A stretch of 64,000 bases of DNA, from assembly GCA_029379385.1 (NCBI GenBank), contig CM055611.1, positions 4,526,001-4,590,000 of the forward strand, read 5' to 3'. Shown piece after piece: positions 1 through 10,368 of this stretch. Under the pieces are notes generated by a model. That model saw nothing but the letters and a program-made list of their open reading frames with translations, was not told the origin of the DNA and searched no databases. Positions within the stretch are counted from its first letter, which is position 1; every line of letters begins with the position of its first letter. Origin of the DNA: Quillaja saponaria. Its lineage: Eukaryota; Streptophyta; Magnoliopsida; Fabales; Quillajaceae. The translations under genes were made by a program, and so were the position numbers.

Positions 1-3000
1 AGAAGTAGATCTGCAGCTTGTTTTTGGAGAGAAGCAACATGATATTCAGCTTTTTCCACCCTCTTATCTTTTTCTTCGGATTCTAACTTAACCTTTTTCA
101 GACTTTCTGATAAAGTTTTATTTTCTTCTTGCAGCTGCTTCATCTCCTTGGATGCTTTTTCTTCCGTTTCTTTAAGCAGGACCTTTTCTTTCTGAAGTTT
201 TTCCAGTTCTTCCTTTGAAGCTCCAACATTACTCCTCAAATTAGTAAGCTTTCGGATATAATGGTGCATACGGTCAATTATGAATCCAAGAAATAGAGTA
301 AAACCTGTAAGATAAAATTCATGACTCTTAGGACAAAAGACGACCATGCATAATAGGGGAAAAGATGTACTAATTAATGTCAAATACTTATTCTCAGATG
401 TATAACTTACAAACACAGATTAAAGAAAAGTGGGGCAAGAGGTTCCCAACACCCATCGGCCCCTCTCCCCGCCTCTATTGTATTTTTTGAAAGACTTTAC
501 TCGATATCACATTGACCTTTGAAAGTCATGAAAGATGAAAAAGCCACAAATAGATAACTGGAAATGCACTTCAACATTTAAAAGTAGATATACTACTAGT
601 ATCAATCATTAAGAGGAAATGAAAAGAAATGTGAATCAAAACTGATTTTGTTGATTTACAAATAATACTGATCCTTTTTAATATAGGATTTAAGTAAGAT
701 AAACATCATGCTAAATCAGCAGAGGGACACTATTTCTGCACTAAGATATGATAGTATTGCACCTCTATTTCATGAACAATTCCCAGTAACAAACATAGTC
801 TGACTAGTCTAAACTCTTGTCAAGCTCCAAACCATGATTTGATGCATATAAACTATATTGCAATGGCAAGAACTCCTTTCTCTATACATATATTAAAGAA
901 AACGTAGTAAGGGTCAAACCCTATCTTCCCACTCATAGTTAGGAGTGCAGTTTATGTATAATCAGCTTAAGACGTGATCTTGTATGTTCATATACAACAT
1001 GACCATAAGATAAAAGTCTCAATTTAAATATAGAAAATGTAAAGCTGTCAAGCATTTTTGGCTTTTGATAAGTGATCGCAACATACTGATATGCATTTAA
1101 CAAGAAGGAACAACATATATTTTTCAATGAACAATCAGAAATGCAAGAAGACTACTATAAACTATAAACAGATAAAGTACTTTAAAGGGAAAAAAAAGGA
1201 TAAAATTGATTTAACCAGCCTCTTATAACCTTCCTGAGGAAGTATTATGCAATATTTCAGCACCTTGTTATGTCATCTTAAGTTCTACATATACAAGTTA
1301 AAAGGATAAAGTTATTTGAATGAAGAAAATGATAAAAATGTTAAGAAAACAGTCCCTTATGATGTAACTCCTCTTATAATCTGCCCAAGGAAGTATCATG
1401 TAACATTCAACACTGCTATGTCATCTAAAGTTCTACACCGGCCAAGATAAAAGGATAAAGTTTTCTGAGCGAAGAAATGGATAAAAATGAAAAGCAAACA
1501 GTCCTTATAATGTACTCGAGGAAATAAGAAAGGATACAATAATAGGTTAAACCTCCAATTTCCAGAAAAAGTAACTGGTTAAAACTGAATGGTTGTCAGT
1601 TTGACTTATTTTCTACAACTGGTTTAATCCTTCTTTAGTTTTCAGGTCTTTGTGCCGGAATTTTTGGTTCTTCTTCTTTTTCTTCTTTCCTTTTGATTTT
1701 AGAGCAAGAACTCCACCAAACTCCAGTTGAAACTCAACCTGAAATTCATATTCAACAAAACCTAACCAGCTCACTAGAAGCTTGCATTTGAGGAGTAGAA
1801 CACTTCCTCCATTACAGTTCACTAACACAAAATGACTCTGCTTCCTAGTTTCCAACATTTTCAATCCAAATTATACCCTTTTTTTAGTCCTTCCCAAGGA
1901 ACTAATCCTATACCACATATTTTCTCTAATATTTCCCCAATCTTAAACCTTACACCAAAAATCATCACATTTCCTGGTAGTTGTTGTCATATAAAACCTG
2001 CAACTCATCCTGATTTCAACTTTCCTAAGTGGTCAAGGAAGTATAAATTATAGCAATTGCGCTTAAAGTATAAATGAAAGGAGTGCAACAAAGTGTTGCT
2101 TCAGGAAACATGGGCATTGAAAATCTTAAAAACAACAAAGTTTGTAAATTATATGGAATATACTGGTAATGACTTAAACATTTAAGTGATGTAAATGCAC
2201 ATTAAGAGTATTTATTAACATCTTTTCTAAAACAGTATCTGGAAAGTGCAACTAAATTTCACTACACAATAGAAACACTTTTATCTTGAAGATGCAATTT
2301 GGAAGATTCGTATTTTTTTCCTTAAAACTGAGAAATGAATTACTAACTAGACAGACACTTGAAATGATGAAAATGACAGAAATAAACCTACCTTGCAAAA
2401 GGGAAGTACAGAAATGTAAGAGAAAACAAGCAGAAATGACAAAATCGGGCAAAAGAATGTCTCAACCAATAATATTCACTAAAACTCCTCAATTGATAAC
2501 AGTTACAGATATGTTCAAAATCATAAAGTGAGGTGTACCATTCAGACAATTCCAAAAGCATGATTAAAATACTACTCCCTGCACCTCTCCATTTTTTATT
2601 TTTTTTACTTCCTATATTATACCCATTACTTGTTAATTGATTTCTCAGTTAACCAAACAGACTTAAAAAGAAAAATGGCATATGACATTCAGATGATAAA
2701 ATTTACGTTCTCAAGTCTCAATTCCACCAACTACAAATGACTTTCATTTATACATTCTTAGCTGTCTTGGATTAGGCCTCTACATGGGACCTAACTTAAT
2801 GACCTGAGTAGATCTCCAGAAATCTTTTTGCAGAAATATTCAGAACATAGATAATCAAGAGAATGTAAAAGTGTTAAATATAATTCCATGAAATCCGACT
2901 TCCATCATGCAGAAAAATACATCTCTAGAGTTACTCACCATAAAAACCATTTTAGCCCTTCTTGAGAGATTACCTCTAAAAGAATGATCAATCGACTTAA

Positions 3001-5214
3001 TCCAATATATCATCCAGGCCCACATGACAACAACTCAAAATTACATGATAATAAAACAAATGATAGGAATTTAAAGTTTTTTCAATGGTGCATTTACTTG
3101 TTATGATAGCTCAAAAGTAGAGCGTGAATATCTCTTTGGAAAAAAACATGGTTGATGTATCTCATTCTAAGATGTTGATTCCTATGGAGATAGGTGTCAA
3201 ATATCAAATTTCCACATACTCAATAATATAGGAACAAGCCCAACATATATCTAATACACAAATATCCGTTGCATGCAAATTCAAAACAGTATGTGAAGTG
3301 CAAGACTACATACAGTATAACCAAAAAGTGACTGTAATCAAACAATAAACCAAACATCTCACACACATACAGGAGGGAGGGGGGACATGACACATAGGAG
3401 GTATGGTTGCTCGTGTGGTGGTGTGGGCAGCATTAATTCTAGCTGGTGGTTGGGGTAGGATTATAAAGAAGAGACTATACTCTATACAAAGTTATTCTCC
3501 GCCTTTTTTGGATTAGGGGGTTGATCTCCAAGAACCAAGAACTTGCTGCAATATCCCCCTTCTTAATGGTACATAAAAGTCAGTTAAAACAATTTTCATT
3601 CAAAAGAATTTTTTTTTAAAATTAACCTTTTAACCTTATTTACGGGATGGCTGTAAACTAAGAGGGTTGACTTACAATACAAACTGAGGGAAAGGGAGGG
3701 GAAAAAAAAAAAAAAAAAAAAAACTAAACCTTAATTCTAAACTTCACAAAACAACATTCAAAACTTTCGAACAATTTGTAAATGTCCCTTAGCAACTCAT
3801 CCCAGTTAAAGAGCAAGAAGAAAAATGGACCTGCCAGCTACCCCTCCCCCTTCTTTTTTGATGAAAATAGAAGGCCATGATTTATTGATCAGACTATGAT
3901 CATTCCAAAAGTAAGCATGGGTGAAAAGAATATCCATCTAATCTGTTCTGCTAGCAAATGTATAACTAAACTGGTGATAAGGACCAATTATAGCACATCA
4001 TTTACCATTCTCCACTTGCAAGAACTGAGAGAAACATATATACAAACTCTACAATCTGTAACCAAACACTTCTATGATCATTTATAAATATATATATACA
4101 ATTAAAAGGGAATCGTTTTGTAGTTCTAAAAGCTCGTGAACAATTATCTTTAGAAACTTTGTATAACCATCAGCAGGCATCTCATGTGAAATAAAATCAG
4201 GAGTATGATAAACATTTCATTATGCAAAGACATATAACTAATTAATCAAAGTCGATAAGGCATTAATACACATAGCAAATTTACTTATTGTAACCATCAC
4301 CCTAAGCACAAGAATAATCTGGAGTCGAAGACCTTGGGCGCATCAATATGGAGCTGACAGAAAGAATTTTTTTTCCACTATTAGGCTAACAACAGAGTGG
4401 CAGGACCTTTATATCTAACTTTACATACTAATATATGTCTACAGTACAGAAGATTCTAATGTCAGACAGTTGCACATATAGTTATGTTAATAGTTAAAAA
4501 GAACTCCAACAATTTCAAATTCAAAAGGCCTCAAGCCTATTTTGCTTGTAAAATATGCTCCCTGCAACTTTCACATCAATTATCTCCTTGAGATACCCTC
4601 AATTTAGACTTCAAGCAACTTAAATAATTAGAGATATAAAATGGAAAATGTTTTCCATAACTAAACAGGACAAATTTTTTTGACATGATGTCCAAACTTC
4701 ATAGAAACAGGTGCACACTTCTTCATCTAGAGTTGCCTAAACTAAAATGTGAAGTGCAATCTCTCTATCCAAATCAACACTCCTATGCAGCAACAACTTA
4801 ATTCCTTAGAGACAGAGAAGAGAGGGCAGCTAAAAGTCTGATGCTAATAGTAAGTCTACACAGCTCAAGCAACAAACAAGCAAGCAATAGAATTGACCCC
4901 AAAGAAAGAAGCAGAAGCAGGAACACACCCATCAGAGAAGCCTCAAGTAAGTGCGTCCTCCATAGAACCTGATCCATTGGTGACATAGTACCAAGCTTCG
5001 CACCCTTGTTCTGGATCTTAACAATGCTCATAAGGCTTGACAGGAGAATCACAGACATAGTACCAGCAATGGTTTTCACCGTGGCTGGACCCTTCCCCAT
5101 CTTCAGCTGATCCAGACTCTTTATCACAAGCTCCCTCAATGGGCCAATCTTCACCAACAAAAGAAACGCCAAAACACCCTCCGCAAAGAGAACCAAGAAC
5201 AACAACTGAATCAT
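1..5214 (-). CDS. BAP31-like ER membrane protein, two exons seen, 3' end outside window
   Basis: Exon 1 is 4929-5214 (ATG at 5214) and exon 2 is 304 down to 1, running off the window. The junction reads ATGG|gtgtgt ... ttacag|GTTTTAC and gives a continuous M-G-F-T-L frame. Exon 1 encodes the three-helix head of the family: helix 1 starts MIQLLFLVLFAEGV, helix 2 lies around GTMSVILLSSLMSIV, and the conserved SPMDQVLWRTHLLEASLMG follows. Exon 2 opens with FLGFIIDRMHHYIRKL and continues into a Lys/Glu-rich coiled coil (KEELEKLQKEKVLLKETEEK). Members of this family sit in the ER, assist export and quality control of membrane proteins, and usually end in a KKxx-type retrieval signal, which would lie outside the window. 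The intron is unusually long (305-4928, 4624 bp). Family assignment is secure; the exact paralogue is not. Confidence 0.93.
1219..1520. repeat. Tandem duplication, about 151 bp unit, in the BAP31 intron
   Basis: Two adjacent copies start at 1219 and 1370. Both run CCTCTTATAA ... GGAAGTAT(T/C)ATG ... TATGTCATCT(T)AA(A)GTTCTACA ... AAAAGGATAAAGTT ... ACAGTCC(C)TTAT. I judge them about three-quarters identical by eye. No coding potential is seen. The rest of the intron shows only AT-rich sequence and a 22-base A run near 3701. Confidence 0.75.
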
Positions 5215-6409
5215 CCTGCTTCAGTTAAAAGATACCCACCTCGCTCCAAGTGCCTAAACTTCCTTGGGTTTTCCTCAATAGGCTATATAAAATCTCAAGG
5301 AAAAAATAAGATCCAAGCTACTGACCCATCCATAAATAGAAAGAAGAAGCATTTTTGCAGAGTCCCATGTTTCTTTCCATTCATTCAAGAACACCAGAAG
5401 TTACTATATGTATATTCAACCAAAAATAAATAATCCTCTGCTTAATTAACTACGAGTTTTAAAGCAATGGGCCTTGACTTTCACGGAAAGCATAAAACCC
5501 ACATCAGAGAACCAGGGTTTTTCCTCATATACTGAGAATTAGTGGCTAGAGATCTCTGTATGTACTTGTAAATAGAAAGAACTAAACTTTCTAAAAGAAA
5601 CCCATTAGTCCTATTAATGGCTTCTTCTGAAAATAATGAGATATTTTAGGTTTGGGGATTAGTGGGGGTGTTATCTGCAGATGGGTTTTGCTTTTACAGG
5701 CCGAAAAGGATTAGGGATGCAAAGAAAGAAGGAAAGAGAAGGGAATGACAGTCAAAAAAGTGCAAATGAAGAGAACTAAAGCAACGAAATGAATTAAAAA
5801 AAGCATATAGTAGGAGAGAAATGAGTATCTCAGTGAGGTGAAACACACGAATCACAGACCCAGATAATCATCGAGTGCACCGTAAGTAAAGCATCATATG
5901 AGGGTGTCTTGCTGTGTTGTGGCACAAGTGTTCTACCTTCTAACGCAAGTGCCACAGTAGTCTGTTTGTCCTAAGTAAAGTAGTACTAAGTACTTGTGCG
6001 GTTGTGTCTTGTGGCCTTGTGGGTTATATTGCTGAAGAGAATGAGGGAGAAGATATTTTGAATTTTTGATTTGCAAATTGTATATGTGAGATACAAATCT
6101 TAGAAAATAAACTCTTTTAGAACAGAAATTGTTGAATCTAAGATATCTATTCAAAATTTAAATAATTTTTTGAATTATAATGAATAGGTATATGTGACAC
6201 AATTGAGAAAGTTTATTTGCTATGCGGATACGTTTCTAATAATTATTTTTGTTGTATCATATGCATTATTTACATAAATCATAAGTGATTTTAGAGATAC
6301 AACGTCTCTCATGTTCTTGAGAAGAGAATGAGTTGTTGATCCAATGAATAATTTTTATTTTATTTTGTAATTGTATCATAAATATTATTTGCATCAAGCA
6401 TAGGTCACA
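5215..6409 (-). other. Leader and promoter side of the BAP31-like gene
   Basis: No convincing reading frame is seen on either strand. The region must hold the 5' leader and promoter of the minus-strand BAP31-like gene, but I cannot place the transcription start. A leader intron is possible and not resolvable by eye. Confidence 0.4.
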
Positions 6410-6600
6410 TTGTAACGAGATTCTCCCATTTCAACTATCAACAACATTACAAATCCAAAAATCTACACTAAAGTGGAACAAACAACTCACAAACAATGAC
6501 AAAATTATCACATATCTATCGATGATGGATTTGAACTATAACTTTTTGATTCCAGCACATCCGTCTTATATACACAAGTTAAACTAAAATCTCATTGACT
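6410..6600 (-). mobile_element. tRNA-derived SINE-like remnant (minus strand)
   Basis: Read on the minus strand, the head has an A-box-like TAGTTTAACTTGTGTATA near 6575-6592 and a B-box-like AGTTCAAATCC near 6527-6537, in the order and rough spacing of a tRNA-type RNA polymerase III promoter. The downstream body (toward 6410) has no coding potential. The B box departs from GGTTCGANTCC, so this is an old copy. Both ends are approximate. Confidence 0.45.
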
Positions 6601-7110
6601 TCTAGTATGTCACATGTTTCTATTTAATTTTTTTTAATAATAGTATGTCACCCATGAAAAGAATTAAAGTATACATTTTATTATATAAATCGCCGTATAC
6701 TATACCAATTTCATATAGTCACCCTCAATTATGAAATGATATCCCTTTGCCAAATTTACAAGTTAGTATTCATTTAACTCAATTATTTTTAACAAATGTG
6801 TGACACCATTAAGAGTCATAAATATGAATAATGCTTCATTACAAATTGTATATAGTAGGGTGTTTTTTTTGTTTTTTTTTTCTCATCTTAACTCGCATTT
6901 TCCCATCTTCTTCGCATAACTTTTAGCTGCTGAAAAAATTCATGAGTATTTAGGTTTTAAGAAAATATTTAGGTGAAAGTTTTTTTTTTTTTTTCTTTGG
7001 TAAAAGATAAATTATATAAGGTTATTTTATACAATCAAAATATTCTTTCAATAAGTCAATTTTATTTATAGTATAGATAATATAAGTATGGGTTTTATAT
7101 ATAAGTAGAG

Positions 7111-7132
7111 GTTAGGGTTAGGGTTAGGGTTT
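7111..7132 (+). repeat. Short telomere-like run (GTTAGG)n ending in GGGTTT
   Basis: Three perfect six-base TTAGGG units are followed by GGGTTT. The six-base unit differs from the usual plant seven-base TTTAGGG. It is too short to be more than an interstitial trace. Confidence 0.8.
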
Positions 7133-7171
7133 GAGAAAATAAAAAAAAATTGTCATTAAGGCTCTTTTATA

Positions 7172-7175
<4 letters not shown>

Positions 7176-7211
<36 letters not shown>
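7176..7211. repeat. (TA)n microsatellite
   Basis: Nearly perfect TA dinucleotide run. Similar runs lie at 7645-7677, 8721-8747, 39296-39340, 39588-39611, 43856-43882 and 55272-55291. Confidence 0.95.
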
Positions 7212-7214
<3 letters not shown>

Positions 7215-7639
7215 TAGTCTCATCACCAAGGAATAAAGTTTCATTTCGAGGGATTGTTTCGACAAGCCTGGAAATAGAAACAATTTGGGAAACATTATAG
7301 AACATTAATTTTTTAAGAAACACATGAAAATATATAATAAAATACATACTATAGTAATTGTAAGTATCTAACATGAATAATTTAATAAATAAAGTACTAA
7401 TAAATTAAATTGATAGAAAAAACGATGATAATTAAAATTAAAAATATATATTTTTAATTAATTTATATTTACTGATGTTATAGGTTAATGAACATAAATT
7501 TTATTTTCTAACTAATATTCATCTACTAATGTTCTAGGTTAATGAACATATATAAATAATTTATAATTATTAATTTTCTTCCACTATTTAAAAAATTACA
7601 CTAACTTAAAAATAAAAAGCCGCTCTTGTTTGTGTTATC

Positions 7640-7679
<40 letters not shown>

Positions 7680-8679
7680 TTTACTAAAATAATAGGAAAA
7701 AAAACATGGGTTATGTAAGCCCATTTATGTAATTCTCTAAATATATACATAAGTAGCCCATAAGCCCAAAAGATGCTAAAAGGGCAAAAAAAAATAAAAA
7801 ATCTAAACCCATAACTTCACCCAGGTGACTGTGGAAAGGAGTCTCTAGCTCCAACTCTTCTTCTTCCACTCTTATACACCTACGTAGCTACAATTCCAAA
7901 ATCATGAAATTTCAGCACTAAACCCAAGGAAAGAGCCCATTAGGAGCTGATAGAAGAATGGGAGTCGAGATGGAGATTAAAGATCTCAGAAAACGAACCT
8001 AAATTTGGATTGCTCTGCCATCATCAACCTGAAGACTTCTCCTCTTCCTCCTCTTCTTCAAAATTTCAGATAAGCATGCTTTGCTTTTTTTTTTTTTTTT
8101 TTTTTCCTGCCTTTAATTATCAACAATGTTTTAAAATTTTCTACTTTGCTTTTAATATTTCTCCCCGTTTTGATCTGTTTCGGTTGGAAACGGTGGAATC
8201 AACATTATTTCCACCGAAACATTTAGGTTTCGTTTCCATATGTGTAGAAACCAAACTGATTCACCCGAAAATGGACGAATCCATATGAATTATCAATTCT
8301 TGCTCATCACACGCGTTTCGACATGTATTCATAGATTTAAAAAAAAAAAATTTTTAGGTAATTATATATCAATTGTTTTAATTAGAAAATAACTTCTTCA
8401 CAAAAAATTATTGTGAAAGAGTGAGTTTTTAATTAGTTAACTTTTTACAAAAAAAAATTAATTTGTTATGTATAGATGTTAGTTTTTATTTATTTTTAAA
8501 TAAATTAAAAAAATAGAAAAGAATTAAGAATTGAGTGGAAGAGATTTTTCTAAATTAGTTTTCTTTTTCAAATATACTAAATTGACAAAAATATCATGCA
8601 TGTAACTTAAAAGAGCAAGAAATTATAAATATAGCTCATTGTAGAAAAGTTTATGGTAATTAGAATAATTAAAGCCAGG

Positions 8680-9147
8680 GACACCACAAGGGTGTTTTGG
8701 TTTTTAGAACACTAGAGAAGTATATATATATATATATATATATATATGATATTATAATTGTGACATTATTCTATACTAGTCTTATCGCTTGTGCCTACGT
8801 GCCTGTTCAGGTGCTCTTATTATTTTTAATAAAATATATATGTTTAAAAATTAATTCTTAAAAAAATTATTAGGTATTTTAATTATTTAGGTTTAGAATA
8901 AATGAATTAGTAAGATAATGAGAGGATGAGGATGTGGGTAGTTGTTATGATATATATTTTTTTAAAAGTAATATTTGTTTATTATTGCATATAGATAAAT
9001 GAGGAATTGATATTAGGTGGTGGAAAAGTGAATAATTTTTAAAATTTTCCTTAAAATATGTTCTTTTATCTCTTTTTTATTTTATTTTATGAAATTTCAA
9101 TATTAAAAAGAATACTAAAAATTAGCTGACACCACAAGGGTGTTTTG
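8680..9147. repeat. Interval bounded by a 20-bp direct repeat
   Basis: The sequence GACACCACAAGGGTGTTTTG occurs at 8680-8699 and again at 9128-9147. It contains an imperfect internal inverted repeat (ACACC...GGTGT). The interval holds a TA run and AT-rich sequence and no reading frame. It may be the edges of a small unclassified element; the class is unknown. Confidence 0.5.
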
Positions 9148-9337
9148 ACTTTTTGTATATTAGATGTATTGATAATTTACTAATAATTTTTTTAATTTTT
9201 TCAATCACCCCAAACCTAAAACCACTAATAAAGTTTACTAACAAATTGTTTGTCGTAGGACCATATGATACAGCTCCTGATGTAATATATAACATATCTC
9301 CTCATGCCCTTCTAGTAGCAAACATCATTCGTCCTAT

Positions 9338-9631
9338 TGTTAAGGGATATGCATAAAGATTTGAGTTTTTGTATATCATAATCCTATTCTATAATAACTA
9401 TTAAATTATCATTATTATTTAAAATTATAATAATCTCTAGTTTATGATTATCTAGTGATCCTTATAAATAAGAAGCACCAGTATTATATTGATTGAGTTA
9501 AGTTGAGTGTGTGACCTAAATGTTTATAATCCATGAAATAATATTGCCTCTCCTCCCATAAACTAAGTCTTATGGCTAAACCATGTACATCTGTGTTTAT
9601 CTATCTCTATTTTATATTATAAAATCTAATA
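9338..9631 (+). repeat. Left LTR of the TRIM
   Basis: 294 bp, bounded by TGTTA...TAATA. The primer-binding site follows directly. Confidence 0.82.
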
Positions 9632-10056
9632 TGGTATTAGAGCAATCAATCTATGTCAAGTTGTAGTTTCCTTTATTACATCTCATCCAAAAAAAAAGAT
9701 ATTTTTATTTGCCTTTAAGCACTTACCACAAAAGGCTCTCTCATGGAGGCTTGTTGTGTAGCAAGAAACGAATGCGACTACCTTTGTAGGTTTTTATTAT
9801 TATCTTGACATTTTCATGGCACCTTGATGTACAAAAAGAATCGAGTAAATAATAGTTTGAGTATTTAAAGTCTTATCGCATCCCAGTAAGATATTAACAG
9901 TTGTGCCGTAAGCTGTCTCAGATTTATAATTTATAACGACACATTATAGCTTTTGATTTCGTTTCAAGAGAGAACACAAGAATCATGACAAGCAGCACTT
10001 ATAATCTTATGGTTCAAAATAAATGTTCTTCACAGAACCTTCATCTTGCGGGGTTA

Positions 10057-10364
10057 TGTTAAGGGATATGGATAAAAATAATGATTTGAGTTTAAAATAT
10101 GTATTATCATAATCCTATCTTATAGTAATTACTAGATTATCATGATTATTTAACTTTATAATTATTTATAGTTTATGATTATCTATTGATCCTTATAAAT
10201 AGGAAGCACCAGTATTATATTGATTGAGTTAAGTTGAGTGTGAGAGCTGAGTGTTTGAAATCTATGGAATAATATTGCATCTCCTCTCGTGGATTAGGCC
10301 TTATAGTTGAACCACATACATATATGTCTTTCTATCTCACTATTTTATATTATAAAATCTAATA
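10057..10364 (+). repeat. Right LTR of the TRIM
   Basis: 308 bp copy of the left repeat with scattered substitutions and small indels. The G-rich CTTGCGGGGT just before it is in the polypurine-tract position. Confidence 0.82.
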
Positions 10365-10368
10365 CCTA

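Larger units (their letters stand above)
6601..8679. other. AT-rich spacer with TA microsatellites; no recognised gene
   Basis: The stretch holds TA dinucleotide runs at about 7176-7211 and 7645-7677 and a telomere-like run at 7111-7132. An open frame at 8010-8288 (plus) begins in CT-rich leader-like sequence and includes serine and phenylalanine runs made by TCC and TTT repeats. I recognise no protein in it. The block 7820-8070 looks like a 5' leader without a gene behind it, so it may be a decayed promoter or exon 1. Confidence 0.4.
9338..10364 (+). mobile_element. TRIM-type miniature LTR retrotransposon
   Basis: Two similar terminal direct repeats (9338-9631 and 10057-10364) begin TGTTAAGGGATATG and end TAAAATCTAATA. 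Both contain the shared segment GAAGCACCAGTATTATATTG. Immediately after the left repeat is TGGTATTAGAGC (9632-9643), one change from the tRNA-iMet primer-binding site TGGTATCAGAGC, which fixes the orientation as plus. The internal part is only 425 bp with no gag or pol, which defines a TRIM. Flanks are CCTAT at 9333-9337 and CCTAC at 10365-10369, a 5-bp target-site duplication with one difference. The element is non-autonomous. Confidence 0.85.

Noticed and set aside
7141..7211. CRISPR-like or satellite array
   Set aside because: It is a plain TA microsatellite; no spacer-repeat structure exists anywhere in the window.
8010..8288. 92-codon frame with Ser and Phe runs
   Set aside because: Composed of CT-rich leader-like DNA and a T tract; no recognisable protein.
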